DNA of 64,000 nt from NCBI GenBank assembly GCA_030248195.1, contig JASAND010016529.1, forward strand, positions 25,603 to 89,602. The letters run 5' to 3'. The number at the start of each line of letters is the position of its first letter. Position 1 is the stretch's first letter. The stretch is from Trissonchulus latispiculum (lineage: Eukaryota > Nematoda > Enoplea > Enoplida > Ironidae). The notes under the pieces are model-generated. The model was not told the origin of the DNA, made no database searches, and saw only the letters and a list, made by a program, of their open reading frames with translations. Position numbers and translations under genes: made by a program. This document shows, piece by piece, positions 19,351 to 30,951 of this stretch.

Positions 19351-20640
19351 TTATTGGCATAATCTATTGCTATCTGTTGATTCAGATGGCAGCCAGCCAG
19401 TTACCAATTTGTCAGCAATCTTATTCCCTCTGATTCCCGAGTGACCTGGAATCCAGTACAATTTCTTGGGGTGACCTTTCAGGGTTTCCAGACGTTCCAA
19501 GTGTAGTGTGCCGTGACGGCCGAGTGGTGAGGGCGCTCGACTTTGGATCCGATAGTCCGAGGTTCGAATCTCCGCTGCCACAAGGCTGTCACAAGTCCTC
19601 TTGAGCAAGGGACTAAGCACATATCGGTTCGCCGTGGGCTCTAGCCAACCCAGCTATCCATCCTTAAACGGTTGGTAAATGGGTACCACTGCTGGGGGAA
19701 GGTAACAGGAGACCGTGTAAGGCATCTGCCTTGAGGAGCTGGCCCCTTCCCCACGGTTGTAGTAATCATTCGATGTGGCACTCCTGGCTCAAAAGCTGTG
19801 TATCCGGGGATGAGCACCGACACCCTAAACCCTGACAAGGGTAGGAGAATTCTCCAGGGGTTACCTTTACTTTTTACCTTTACCAAGTGAGGGGGTTAAA
19901 GGTAGTCCTGATTCCAGATTTTAGGAGTCTGGCCACTGATTGCGAATCAGTCATGACTGCAACAATAGCTGACGGTTCTATGTGATGTTTGTTCTCAACT
20001 AGCCAGCCCAGACCGGCGCTCAAGCCATAAGTTCTGCTTTGAAACTGTTACAAGTAGCACCAGCTGGCAGGATATAGCTACGGGTTCTTTCAGAAATGAT
20101 GACTCAATGTAGATTCAACTTCCACCTTCAGTTTCGCTGCCCTTGGCAGCGACATCTGTCCAGACTTTGACTTGTGGCGTGGCTGAGCGCAAGCTCACAT
20201 CGCTGACTCCTGGTGTTAGACTTCTTTTATCAGGTCGGACAGATTTGACCGGCAGTAGTGGGTCATTCGGCAGATGGTCTACGTTTACACCTACAGCATT
20301 ACGACCGGTATCTGCTCAGGACTTCTGGGTCACCAGATTTCTGCGTTTTTGAAGATCCATGCAGATGGTAGATCGGGATTGTCCCTATGGAGACGTAAAG
20401 ACCTTTCTCTGGAAGTGTCAGCTAGCTCCTTCGTTCGGTGGCTAATCGGCATTAGGTTGGCTTCTACTTGCAGAGCCTCAATCGGTGAGGCTTTCAAGCA
20501 GCCAGTGATGATGCATGCTGCTTGGTTCTGAATGTTCCCGATAGTGCTTTGGTGAGTATGGGCTGATCAAGGCAGCAATGCTGCTGCGCAGTTGTCACTA
20601 GCCGACCTGACCAGCCTTAGATCTTCTTTGGAACCGCATC
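19351..20640 (-). pseudogene. LINE ORF2 relic: post-RT region and RNase H domain
   Basis: Read on the minus strand with frameshifts and stops. From high to low coordinates: a segment near 20460-20530 with ACIITGCLKASP and EALQVEAN, typical of the region after RT in Jockey/CR1-like LINEs; then RNase H pieces CNSFKAELMA (catalytic Glu) at ~20010-20060, VMTDSQSVARLL (catalytic Asp) at ~19930, and WIPGHSGIRGNKIADKL (conserved His and final Asp) at ~19410-19460. The intact SINE at 19504-19882 is inserted between the last two pieces. The RT itself is not present. Clade assignment is not possible. Confidence 0.7.
19504..19882 (+). mobile_element. tRNA-derived SINE, full length, nested in LINE
   Basis: Flanked by CCAAGTG direct repeats (19497-19503 and 19883-19889). 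The pol III A box CGGCCGAGTGG at ~19517 and B box GGTTCGAATCTCC at 19561-19573 are tRNA(Ser/Leu)-like. The body contains GGTAAATGGGTACCA and the 3' end has TTTACCTTTAC repeats. It was likely mobilised by a LINE in trans. Confidence 0.8.
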
Positions 20641-20699
20641 AAGATTTTATCCCGAGAAACAAAATTCTTACCACCGCGCAGCAGAGCACATTAAAATTT

Positions 20700-21230
20700 T
20701 TGTCGCTGCGCATCTAAGCTCATCAAAATTTGAACCCACGCAACAAAATGGGCGCAAAAGTTCGTGTTTCCTATTACATTTCCTTCAAAAAATGTTGCTC
20801 TTTTTACATTTATTTCAAAATTTTCGCACCTCCGGCGCGCTTTCCTTCACTATGGTTTGAAGCTTTCCTCCCTTGTCGCGTTTTCCATTATATTTCTTTC
20901 AAAAATGCTGTGTTTGCAATTACATAAATTTCAAAATTTTTACGCTTTCAAAATTTTTTCTTTCGGTTTTTCGTTAATCTTTTCGCTTCTTCGGCACATT
21001 TTCTATTACATTTATTTCAAAAATGTTGCGCTTTCTATTACATTTTTCAAAATTTTCGCGCCTTCGGCGAGTTTTCCCTTTCGCTTCTTTAGCAAATTTT
21101 GCGACCTCGGCGTTTTTTCCTTTACATCAACTTTAAAATTTACGTTCCTCCGGAATTTTGAACATTTTTGCAAGATTCCACAAAAACGTTTGGAGGATTG
21201 CGTAAAAGTTCGCTAAACCTTCCGACAAAA
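20700..21230. repeat. degenerate TTTCAAAATTTTCGC-rich repeats
   Basis: Words TTACATTT(A)TTTCAAAA and TTCGCG/ACCTCCGGCG recur at irregular 60-90-bp spacing. The ORFs across it are a by-product of the repeat. Confidence 0.5.
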
Positions 21231-21978
21231 ACCACGGCTTGAAAGATGTGTCAAAAACAGAGCCTTGTAAAAAAAGTAGTTGACAGAAATGTTTTGACTC
21301 CCCTCGCAGTGACTTCGAAGGCTGTGCAGGCTAGACGCTAGAGCCAAGTTCATTGCCATTATGTTCTAGACTACAATGTAAGCATGAGCCATGCGTCCAG
21401 TTATTGTCTACTCTTATTGAATATTAAAACTGCCAATTGGCATTTTCACTCGTGAAACTACCAATGAGGAAAAAAGGAAGAGAACATCAGCTGCTATTGC
21501 AAATGGGATTTAGTTTTGCCAAGAGTACCTAATATAAAAGTGTGCCACTAGGCACACTCTCTCTTATCAGAGCAAAAACTATGCTCTGCTCGCTAACGGC
21601 CCACCCCCCCCCCACAAATTAGACCACTTCAAAGAATTTCGTTATAGCTAAAGTTGTAAGCTTAACATGTCAGCTTATACTGAGCTAACGAAAAGCTGAA
21701 ACGAACAACGGATTTCAGATTCGTGCTCAGCGCCCCAGAAAACCCCTGTATGCAAGTTTTCAGCAAATCTTTTTTCAAAATTTTTTTTGGTTCCTCTTGG
21801 TCCCCCCTTACCAAACTAAAATTTTAAATTTTTTAAAATTTTTAAAAATTCAACAATTTTTGAATTTTTGAATTCATCAGCCTCCACTATGCACCCACAC
21901 CAAATTTCAAAGTTATTGGTTAAAAAATCAAAAGTTAGGGCTGGGGCCGGGGGGGGGGGGGAAAGCGCAAAAGTTCCT
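21231..21978. other. gene-free stretch
   Basis: Contains a small hairpin GTGTGCCACTAGGCACAC (21539-21556), poly-C and poly-G runs near 21605 and 21950, and an AAATTTT-rich patch near 21800. No gene seen. Confidence 0.4.
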
Positions 21979-22335
21979 ATATATGTCCCGTACTATCAGC
22001 CTAATCGTTCAGGCTGCCTGGTTGTGCGTACGAACAGCCTAAAACTGAATGTATGAACAATCAAAACAGTCGCAGCATGAGACCTTCATCTATATATACT
22101 TCGACATTACGGATATGACATTTACGCATAGGTAGACGATAAAATGTTGACACAATGGTTGACTGATTTCGGTTGATCCCAACTTCCCAACCAGTCTCAC
22201 TTCCCAACCAGTAGATTGCAGCAAACTAAATCTACTAATCTAACTAACCTGATTATACGTTCAAGCAGAGTTTAGGCTGAATGTACGTGCAACCAGGCAG
22301 CCTGAAGAATTATGCTGATAGTACACGACATATCC
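21979..22335. mobile_element. ~355-bp palindromic MITE
   Basis: Inverted ~51-bp arms: ATATGTCCCGTACTATCAG onward at 21981, and its complement, including ACCAGGCAGCCTGAA, ending ~22333. There are a few mismatches. No target duplication could be fixed. Confidence 0.6.
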
Positions 22336-22737
22336 ACTTTCATACAAAGTATTTATGCACCTGTGGATCTTTAAGAAGACACCACATAAGCCTCCTGTTT
22401 GTTTGAATCAAAGACTTACTTCATTACTTTGTGTTGCATTACTGTATCACAGCAAACACTAAATAAAATATTGTAAATTCTTACCCCAATCAGATGACGC
22501 CTGAAATAAAACTACAAATGTTATATATACATTTTTTAATATTTTTAGTATTAATATTTAATATTTCACTTCTTCTAGGCATCTGGCTTCAAAATGTCAA
22601 CGTTAGCATATTATTTTAAGAAAGTTATGCTGAGGTTTCTGTGAAAATAGTTAAGGAGCCTAAACTGTATAAGCAAAGTTTAAACACAAACAAAACCGAA
22701 TTGCAATTAAAAATACCATTAGCTATGGAATTTGCGA

Positions 22738-22986
22738 CTAGAAATGTAAAATGGAAGCAGCAGTAGAAGTCAAGCCAAGCGAATCCAATCTTCTGAACAC
22801 TTCTTTTTGATTTTTAAGCGACACAAAACAATAAAACAGCTCACAATCCAGTTCAAGTCCTGCCCCTATTCTTTTCGAGTCTAAAAGCTGTTGAAACTGG
22901 TTTACATCCGAGGAGGTGGTTTCAACCTCTTCATCTGCTAAAATAGCTAAGCTAAGTTGGAACCCACTGCGAAACGAGCTAAACAT
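22738..22986 (-). CDS. 82-aa hypothetical ORF
   Basis: Intact minus-strand ORF with a TGA just upstream of its ATG, in contrast to the surrounding non-coding sequence. Composition is protein-like (acidic middle, FRRLDSLGL helix near the end), with no recognised domain. It could be a terminal exon of the minus-strand locus upstream or a chance ORF. Confidence 0.3.
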   Translation of the reverse strand: MFSSFRSGFQLSLAILADEEVETTSSDVNQFQQLLDSKRIGAGLELDCELFYCFVSLKNQKEVFRRLDSLGLTSTAASILHF

Positions 22987-23199
22987 GAATCATCCCTTTG
23001 TAATGAGCGGCAAAATCTAATGTAAAGGTAGTGTACGAAACATAAAAGTAAGAAGACTAAAACGACGCTTTTCCAAATCTTGCAAACAGTGAAATTTTAA
23101 CAGAAGCTTTAGTAAAGAAGATATCAAATCGAGTGCTTAAACAATTTTGACCCCTATCTGTAATGATTTAGCTGTCTTTGAACCAAGTGGCGATGTCAC

Positions 23200-24356
23200 A
23201 GGGAAAATTTTCCCCCGTGAAATCTTTCGGCCCGGAAAAATTTCACTAGGGAAATCTTCCCCCCCCCCCGAAAATTTTCCTTAGGGAATTCTTTCCCCCC
23301 GGAAAATTTTCCCTAGGGAATTCTTTCTAATTCTTTCTAATTTTTACTGTTCAAGAGACCTGTAAAAACAAATGCAACCTTTGCGGAAAGTACAGGAAAC
23401 TCCACTAGTGACTGACCGCACAGGAGCATTTCTGTGGAAAACTACAAAATTCTTGTAATATTCTTTTAAGAGCGTAGGATTATAATTTAAATCAATCTTA
23501 TGACATATTGAAAACTCATTTTAATTTAACTTTGATAATTGTATTAGTTTTATTTAATAGCGTTTTCTGTGAAAATTAGTTACCTATAATTTTTTTAATC
23601 GGCATGTAAGATTTTCAACTAATACAATTTTTATACTTTCGACACTGTTTCGTCGGTAATGGTTAGAAGGATCGGAGTAACAAGCTAAAAATTAACTTGA
23701 TTAAATTTTATAATTATTAATTTATGGTTTAGTATTTATTTCAAATTGATAATGGTTTGTTAATTTGAATGAAATATGTTGCCTAATTGAATAAGACTAT
23801 GAAGACTAACAGTAACTACCGGTGGTGTCTATTATCGGATATGATTCGAACTGACTCTTGATTAAGGGATTAACATTGGAAATTATACATATTAGTTGAT
23901 AACTTAGCATGAGGACTAAAAAATTTAATTTAAGAACGGTGGATTTTGATGACTTTTTAATCCGAAGCGATAATTACATGATTTAATTAGAATTTTAATT
24001 TAATTTAAAAGTGCATTAAATAATAAATTTAAAATATAAACTTACAAGTATAAGTACAACTTTAATCCATGTCATTTAGCATTAAGCCGTTTAATCCGAT
24101 CTTCTGTTTCTGCTATACTGATTAATTTCAATGTTATGTATTGCTGCAGGTTGGAAAAATTAAAATAACAGCGACTGATAAAATATTAAACTAATTGGAT
24201 GCATAACATGAAAATAAGTATAAAGTTTAGTAATTATAATTAATCCAGTATATACAAAAATTACCGCATCAGGGAAATTTTTCCGGGGGGAAAGAAATCT
24301 CTAGTGAAATTTTTCCGGGGGAAAGATTTCCCTTGGGAAATTTTTCCGGAGGAAAA
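23200..24356. mobile_element. ~1.15-kb element with TIRs built of GGGAAA/TTTTCC sub-repeats
   Basis: The left end (23200-23330) has three to four units of GGGAAAATTTTCCCCC-type sequence, and the right end (24265-24356) has the inverted equivalent. The interior is AT-rich and non-coding. A solo relative occurs at 40262-40290. The hydrophobic ORF starting at 24333 begins inside the TIR and is not supported. Confidence 0.55.
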
Positions 24357-25016
24357 GAGACGACCATTTCATGTGCCGACCCATATTTACAATTGTTAGA
24401 AGGATCTCTTTTTATTCTCCTGCGTTTGTTTGATTTCCTGCGTGTTTTCCTGCTTATTCCCTTTTCTTTGCTGCTTTTGAGTGATATCGTTTTTCTGTTA
24501 GTTGTTCCCCTCGCTTATTTGACTTCTTCTGGAAATGTTTATGTTCCATTTCTTGTCATTGCTTTATCAGCATTCACTGTCTGTGATTTACGAATCCTAT
24601 GACAACAACATCCATAGTTACGATTCTTTCGGCTAAGGGCAATATCTCAACGTGGGGGTTTTCTCCCAGTTCGACGCATAGAGTAATATTATCAAAGCGG
24701 CACTGTTACATTTCCGCTCGTCCAAGATAGTAGCATAACATCGATGAAATTAGTAAGATGAGTTAAGTTCTTACTATTTGTGAACGTTTTCACTAATTCA
24801 CTTCATTTAATAATATATGTTATCAAACAAAAACAAATAACGAAATTCGAATTAAACAATCACAAACAAGTAGATTTCTTCTTTGATTCTGTATTAAGCT
24901 TCATAGGCTAAGCTAAAAACAAAGGAATTTAATAATAGTACAGTCATATGCTAAGCTTAAAAACAAAGGAATCTAATAATAGTACAGTTTTAAAGAGATA
25001 TGGGTTATGAAAGATC
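24357..25016. other. gene-free stretch
   Basis: A 34-bp direct repeat (GCTAAGCTTAAAAACAAAGG region) is visible at ~24905-24985. Otherwise featureless. Confidence 0.35.
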
Positions 25017-25359
25017 CTAGTTTGATCCAACAATATGTTGAAGCAGCATCAGTGTTCGCAGAAATATAAATCTAACATTTGAGCACAGTTCTGGGTGAAA
25101 TTTGCAATAATGCTTTCGTGACAGTAAAAGTGAACAAACATTTCTGCAAAAATTTGTTAGGGATCTCCGGAAGTTTGAAATAGTAAAGTATGATTTAGAG
25201 ATATAAACGAAAGACATTGGGTAATATAGAGGCCGACAATGGTGTAAAATATGTACAGCTATAAAGAAAACATACTTGCATGAGAAGCCATGCATAGCAG
25301 TTTCTTGTGAAATTGAGTTGAACATTCTCGCTGGAACTTGTTTTGCCGGGTGAAATCTT

Positions 25360-25498
25360 GAGTCAAGTGTCAAGTCAAGTAGCAGTGTGTGTGCATATAT
25401 TTTACAGAGCAGTGTGTGTTTGTGTGTGCGTGTCACCTGCTTGACAGTTGCACTTGACGCAAATCTAGAAGGTCAAGTCGTTCCTAATTTGCATATGA
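25360..25498. repeat. TCAAGT cassette 1
   Basis: ~135-bp module: GAGTCAAGTGTCAAGT, a GTGTGTGTG core, ACCTGCTTGACAGTTGCAC, GGTCAAGTCG and TAATTTGCAT. Its two ends are partly self-complementary and can form a stem. Confidence 0.75.
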
Positions 25499-26068
25499 GA
25501 TTGTTGGCGCGAACTTAAACGTATCAAAGTTAAGATTCACGTGATATTAGCACTATTCACTTGAAACGTATCAAAATTAAGATTCACATGATATCAGTAC
25601 TATTCACTTGTGAACTTTGTATGTTATTATCGCTCTGAGAAAATGTAAAACCAAGAAGCGAGCATCGAACGATATGTTGAAGCAGTGTCACTGTTCACAG
25701 AAATATAGAACGCCGCCTAACTTTCGAGCAGTTTTCCCAGTGAAAGTTTTTGCATTCTTGACAGGAAAGGTGAACAGATCTTCCTAAATTGACTGCATTT
25801 GAATTGCAGTCTCCGTATATAATTCTTCTGCAAGCATTCAAATTAGTGTAAAATAGTGAAATATGATGCAAAGATATAAAGGAGAGAGATTGGGTAATAT
25901 ATAATGTGAAACAGTCAGACAACGGTATAAAATATGTAGAGGTAGAAAGAAAAGGGACTTGCATGAGAAGCCATGCATAGCACTTTGTTGTGTCAAAGGA
26001 ATGGATCAATGTATTGTGAAATTGAGCTGAATATTCTCGCTGGAACTTGTTTTGCCGGGTGAAATCTT

Positions 26069-26202
26069 GAGTCAAGTGTCAAGTAGCAGTGTGTGTGCAT
26101 ATATTTTACAGAGCAGTGTGTGTTTGTGTGTGCGTGTCACCTGCTTGACAGTTGCACTTGACGCAAATCTAGAAGGTCAAGTCGTTCCTAATTTGCATAT
26201 GA
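26069..26202. repeat. TCAAGT cassette 2
   Basis: Nearly identical to cassette 1, within the second unit of the segmental duplication. Confidence 0.75.
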
Positions 26203-26321
26203 TGCAAACATGCATATGCTAATTTGCTGGCGCAAAGTTAAAGGAATCAAAGTTGAGATCCACATGATATCAGCTTGTGAACGTTCTGAGAAAATGTAAA
26301 ACAAAAAGGAATGACATATAC

Positions 26322-26465
26322 CTCCCACACGGACCGGGGACGTCGTCCTCTGTGGATCTGTCCTCTTCATTTTCATTATCATCTGTGGGCAGTTCATCAT
26401 TAGGTGGAGGAGTTGTATCGGAAACAATACAATGTTCCAAGTCACTTGCGTACTCCTCGGGTTCG
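26322..26465 (-). CDS. acidic exon E of minus-strand locus
   Basis: 144 bp between acceptor TTTTGCAG and donor AG|GTATATG. It encodes an acidic, low-complexity segment (EPEEYASDLEHC, later DDNENEED and EDDVPGPCG). It begins with one base that completes a codon opened by the two-base end of the exon at 26723-26804 (AG plus C), so the frame runs through. Function unknown. Confidence 0.5.
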
Positions 26466-26722
26466 CTGCAAAATAGGGTAATATATTCTATTTAAAATGC
26501 AAGAGGAATACCGTTGGGAAAGTTGGTATTGCAAAATGTAGGTTCGAGTGTACTTTAATTTGAAAGCAGATTCTCAACAACTTTGACGGAAGTTGTATAC
26601 CCGATGTGGAGATAAATTTAGATATTGCCGATCACAATGTCATATAACAATATAATGAAAATAACGTAATCTTGAGAGATGACAATAGCTAAAAATAAAA
26701 GGAGGAAACAAACAAAATGTAC

Positions 26723-26804
26723 CTGCTATGACTCAAGTTACTGTCGTCTCGCGGTGAATGATGACTGCGTCTTTTTTTGGCTCTTTTTCTTCCTTTTGTG
26801 CGAA
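26723..26804 (-). CDS. basic exon K3 of minus-strand locus
   Basis: 82 bp, acceptor CTTTGCAG, donor CAG|GTACATTTTG. It encodes a strongly basic segment (RTKGRKRAKKRRSHHSP) ending SNLSHSR, homologous to SNLSPSR in exon K2. It starts with two bases that fit the one-base end of exon K1, so K1 to K3 splicing keeps frame. The basic run could be a nuclear-localisation signal. Confidence 0.5.
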
Positions 26805-26981
26805 CTGCAAAGAATGAATGAAATAATTAAACGACATACGCTTTGTTATGGTTTAGCATTTAAAAAAATATGTAATTAGGTTAATGTTTGTTTGTTGTTA
26901 TTCCGTTAGGGTCGGGTGTTTATTTTACAAAAACGGAATTTAGATGTAAGGAAAAAGTAGCGCAAAAAATGAAAAATGTAC

Positions 26982-27089
26982 CTGCTGGGACTCAAATTGC
27001 TGGATTGCTGCCTTCTAGTTTCCGGTGATCCATAGCCTTTTTGTGTTTATAGAGCTTTCGTACAGGACGAGACAAAGCTTTTCGCTTTT
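26982..27089 (-). pseudogene. exon K2, decayed duplicate of K1
   Basis: Same acceptor and donor context as K1 (27988-28091) and similar sequence, but a 4-bp TATA insertion places a TAA in the frame matching K1. It is probably skipped or dead. It encodes KAKSFVSSCTKAL before the stop. Confidence 0.5.
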
Positions 27090-27243
27090 CTGCAAAAGTA
27101 CACTAGTAGGGGAGTAAAAGAAACATTTGATGTAAATAGATCAGCAATGACAAGACGTTTTGGTCTCTGTGTGAATTACGGCCTGTGATTATTATCAAAA
27201 GGGGAGCGAAACTGGTTTCGTTGAGAGCGTCAGCTGAAATTTC

Positions 27244-27376
27244 CAGTCAAGTGTCAAGTAGCGGTGTGTGTGCGTGTGTTTTACATTACGCTGCATGTTT
27301 GTGTGCGTGTGTCACCTACTTGACAGTTGGACTTGACGCGAGTCTAGAGGGTCAAGTCCTTCCTAATTTGCATGTG
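27244..27376. repeat. TCAAGT cassette 3
   Basis: Same module layout as cassette 1, lying between exons K1 and K2. Confidence 0.75.
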
Positions 27377-27987
27377 ATGGTGTGACTTTGAATTTGGAAA
27401 ACCGGAAGTGGATGCAGGTTGTTTGATGTCTGAGATTCACGTGATTTGGGTGTTGCGTATTTCTAACAATGCAGTGTGACGGGACATCCGAATATCGAAT
27501 GACTTTTGGAACTTCCAACTTAGTAGCTGTGTCACTGCATGCAAAATCAAGTCGGATAATTTTTGAAAATGTATCTTTCGTGGACTAGATCACAGAAAAA
27601 TGCGGCTTTTGCATTTAATTGCATGTTAGGCGCCGATTGTCTTTTTTAAAGAACTGCAACGGAGAAAACATTAAAACAGAAATTACTACAATAATGAAAA
27701 ATCAGTGTGTTCGATTTTTACCGACGAACGTAGAAAATTCTAGAAATGTAAAATTCTGAAATTTTTTAAAATTTCAAATGGAATTTGTCACATTTTGGAA
27801 ATCAGGAGACATACAGAAACATACCTTCAAAATGTTAGCAAAAAATTAGCTGTTCAACGAGAACGGATATGTTAATGGTTTATTTCTTTCTGCTTTTCCA
27901 TTCCGTTAGGGTCGGGTGTTTATTTTACAAAATCGGAATTTAAATAAATGAGAAAGCAAAAAGTACCGCAAGAAATGAAAAATGTAC

Positions 27988-28091
27988 CTGCTGGGACACA
28001 AGTTGCTGGATTGCCGCCTTCCAGTTTCGGTGATCCATAGCCTTTTTGTGTTAGAGGTTTCGTACAGGACGAGACACAACTTTTAGCTTTT
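27988..28091 (-). CDS. exon K1 of minus-strand locus
   Basis: 104 bp, acceptor CTTTTGCAG, donor CAG|GTACATTTTTC. It encodes KAKSCVSSCTKPL and a Gly/Pro/Asn-rich tail. Its first base completes the two-base end of exon 2 (28504-28578). Paralogous to K2 and to K0 at 30952-31056. Confidence 0.5.
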
Positions 28092-28244
28092 CTGCAAAAG
28101 TACACCAGTAGGGGAGTAAAAGAAACATTTGATGCAAATAAGCCAGCAATGACAAGACGTTTTGGTCTCTGTGTGAATTACAGCCTGTGATTATATCAAA
28201 AGGGGAGTGAAACTGGTTTCGTTGAGAGCGTCAGCTGAAATTTT

Positions 28245-28370
28245 CAGTCAAGTGTCAAGTAGCGGTGTGTGTGTGTGTTACATTACGCTGCATGTTTGTG
28301 TGCGTGTGTCACCTACTTGCCTGTTCGACTTGAGGCGAGTCTAGAGGGTCAAGCCCTCTGTAATTTGCAT
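28245..28370. repeat. TCAAGT cassette 4
   Basis: Same module with a shorter GT core, in the intron between exon 2 and K1. Confidence 0.75.
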
Positions 28371-28503
28371 TTAAATGTAGGTTATAATTTGCACTAGCAG
28401 TGATGAAAACTAAAATTAGAACAGAAAATAGGTGGCACATAAAATCATCGCAAGAAAATGGCGCTTAGATGGATTGCAATAAACTGACACCTTTTATACT
28501 AAC

Positions 28504-28578
28504 GTTCTATCCCCGGCTATCATTGACTGTTCATCTTCTTCTTTGTTGCCGCCTTTACTGGTTTCTTCTGTATCACCT
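28504..28578 (-). CDS. exon 2 of minus-strand locus
   Basis: 75 bp, acceptor TTATTTCAG, donor AC|GTTAGTAT. It encodes an acidic stretch (GDTEETSKGGNKEEDEQ). It starts with one base and ends with two, the same phase as its paralogue at 32269-32349. Confidence 0.5.
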
Positions 28579-28702
28579 CTGAAATAATACTAACTACTAA
28601 ACAATAATGCTCACTGTAAAATCAATACTGAGAAAGCTAGCGCATTCAATCGAAACTCAAAGATACTACGCTCAATATTAACGTAAAGATTAAGCAAATT
28701 AC

Positions 28703-28779
28703 TTGACTATGCCAATTGGTGGAGCATCGTAGTTGCAAATTTCTACTTCATTGATGCCATTTGTTGCCCCTTTCGCCAT
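28703..28779 (-). CDS. candidate first coding exon of minus-strand locus
   Basis: ATG at 28779 (minus) opens MAKGATNGINEVEIC and runs to a donor AA|GTAATTTG. The two-base end joins the first base of exon 2 to make Lys. A diverged copy of the same segment lies at 32470-32534 (ATNDSNEVEIC), where the ATG is absent and a TGA precedes. The initiator assignment is inferred. Confidence 0.45.
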
Positions 28780-29673
28780 CGTGAGAAAGGATAGTGGTGC
28801 GTTTTTGCGGCAAACGGGAATCGTGAATAAACGAAAAAGTGTGTGCTGCCTACCATGACTTAGAATTGGTTTGCTCGTAAGCATGGTTTTAATTTTGTTC
28901 ATTCTTCAATGTGGAAGTTGCGTGAATTGTAGGATACGAATTTCCATATAATGTGGCTTCATTTTGTAGCATTTAAGTAATATATGTATCTATAATCAAT
29001 AATACCCCTTTTCCTGCTTGTTTATATCTCCATTCCTAGTCCTGCTTCCTTGTTTCTGTTGTTCTTAGTCAAGGGTCACCTTTCTCATGGTTTGCCTGGA
29101 AATGACACACTAGTTTAGCAATTCAATCAAAAGAACAGGCTGTATCTAGTTAAAACTTCGATAAGTAATACTGAATGCATGTATTTCATAATGCAAGATA
29201 ATTTTTGTGGCATTGACCAGTCTTTTTCCATTCAGGCCTTCCGAGTTTTTGGATTTCTTGTTGCTCCGCAAATATTGAATCTGCCGAGACCATTGACTGG
29301 ATGGATCTAAAAATTTTAAACGAATATTGTTATTGGAAGCCCTTTCTCCTACATACAGATTGAAAGTGCGTTTAAAATTTCAAAATGTCCGTCGAAGTAA
29401 ACTACAACTACTAAGTAAACCGTCTTCTTGGGACTAAAACACAAAAATCGTGTTACGGGACAATGAAAATGTGTCGATGTCCATACTTCAGCTTAGGTAG
29501 GCACTAAAAGAATGGATTAGATTAGAAGCTGCATTCAAGAATATGTCTGTAAACTGGTTCAAGAATATGTCTATAAACTGCTGGATCTCCTGCATCTCCT
29601 GTTCATTTTGTCACTTATAGGAATACCGCGAAATGAGACTGGGGGCAAAGTGTTTAGCAAATCTGGAAAAAAG
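28780..29673. other. gene-free stretch
   Basis: No ORF or repeat of note. Upstream flank of the candidate first exon, so promoter sequence for that gene would lie here. Confidence 0.35.
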
Positions 29674-29681
29674 GTAACTGC

Positions 29682-30197
29682 TAGTGTTGTTCACCGGTCC
29701 AATTATTCGTGGGCCGGCCGGCGCCAGCTCGCGACGCCGGTCTGCCGGCCGGCCGGTGCCACTTTTCGCAGGCTATCCAAAAAACAAATAAATCTTCAGA
29801 TTTTTGATAGTTTGCAAGGCAGATTTTAGCAACTTTCGGGCGATAAGCTGCAGAAACTATCACTGGCGGTCGGCCGCCTCACATTTGACCGACCATTTGT
29901 CACCGGCCGACCGGCCGGCCTTTGTTTGACCGGTCGGCTTGTTACCGGCCGGCCGGCCGACCTTTGTCTGGCCGGCCGGCTTGTAACCGGCCGGCCGGCC
30001 GCCTCACATTTGACCGACCATTTGTCACCGGCCGGCCGGCCGACCTTTGTTTGACCGGCGGGCTTCTCACCGGCCGGCCGGCCGACCTTTGTCTGAGCGG
30101 CCAGCTTGTTCTTGGCCGGGGGCCGGCTGGCCCACTGTGGGCCTGGGCCGGCCGGTCACCGGCTGGCAGGTCTAGACAGGGCCGGTGCACAACACTA
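29682..30197. mobile_element. hAT-like non-autonomous element rich in GGCCGGCC
   Basis: TIRs TAGTGTTGTTCACCGG at 29682 and CCGGTGCACAACACTA ending 30197, flanked by imperfect 8-bp repeats (GTAACTGC / ACGACTGC). The interior holds ~42-58-bp units of CCGGCCGGCCGGCCGACCTTTGT, extreme in GC and CpG against AT-rich surroundings. TAGTGTTG ends and 8-bp duplications fit hAT; no transposase is present. Confidence 0.65.
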
Positions 30198-30951
30198 ACG
30201 ACTGCAATTTATGCGAGGCTAATGGCCAATATCTGTTTTTCCCTTCGAATTAACGATAATCAGAAGTTAAACTAATTCGTATGAGACGACCGGTATCGTG
30301 ATCAACTGCAAGTTATGTTCAAATTCGCGTATTGCTATTGGTCAGTTGCTATCAGGTTATTGTATGTTATTGGCCAAAACGCATTCATGTTAAAAATAGC
30401 TTAACTATATATTAACTTCAGATTAACTCAAGATTAGTTCAACCTTTCTTAATCTGATTTGGTGCAACGAGAAAAAGTTTAACATTAGATTAAGTTAATT
30501 TTGAGTTAATCGTAAACATAAGTTGAACTGAAGTTAATCATAAACTTAATCTTATTTGGTGCAAACGACCGTAAGTCAGTATAAGCAAATAACTGTTTTG
30601 AGGGTCAAAAAATCGCCATTTTCGAGGAAATCATTTTTTCAAAATTACTGCTACATGTTAAGGCCAGTTCACACTAGGCAACTTTGGGGCAACTTAGTTG
30701 AAGTAACTAGGTTGGGAGTGGCAACTTAGTGGCAACTGAGAAAAAAGTTGCTGCAACCAAGATGCCGCAATCGCTCTCGAGACGATTTCTAGCGGCAACT
30801 AGTACGTTGATTGGTCGATTCAAATTATAAAAAATATGTGCACTAGAATTCCTGCGTTTGATTGGTTGTTGCTTCAACTAGTTGAACTAACTGTTTGGGA
30901 GTCTGGGAAGTTTAGTTAGTTGAAAGAAAAGAAGAATCAAAAATACATTAC
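30198..30951. other. gene-free stretch with two element fragments
   Basis: 30400-30570 is a TTAATC/GATTAA-rich region with TGATTTGGTGCAACGA recurring as TTATTTGGTGCAAACGA. 30660-30760 begins GGCCAGTTCACACTAGGCAAC, a terminus style common in hAT-like MITEs. Neither has a firm second end. Confidence 0.4.

Larger units (their letters stand above)
25017..26210. repeat. tandem segmental duplication, two diverged ~0.6-0.7-kb units
   Basis: The segment 25025-25500 (TATGTTGAAGCAG... through TGCCGGGTGAAATCTTGAGTCAAG) recurs at 25674-26205. Each unit ends in a TCAAGT cassette. The units differ by indels and many substitutions. It belongs to the same duplication series as the exon locus upstream on the minus strand. 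Confidence 0.7.

Noticed and set aside
24333..24602. 89-aa hydrophobic ORF
   Set aside because: Starts inside the terminal repeat of a transposon; low-complexity Leu/Phe run without family features.
25017..26075. 139-aa and 126-aa minus-strand ORFs in the segmental duplication
   Set aside because: The two copies do not conserve the frame or peptide, so coding is not supported.
29922..30275. 117-aa Arg/Gly/Pro ORF and its antisense partner
   Set aside because: By-product of the GGCCGGCC repeats; open on both strands because of composition.
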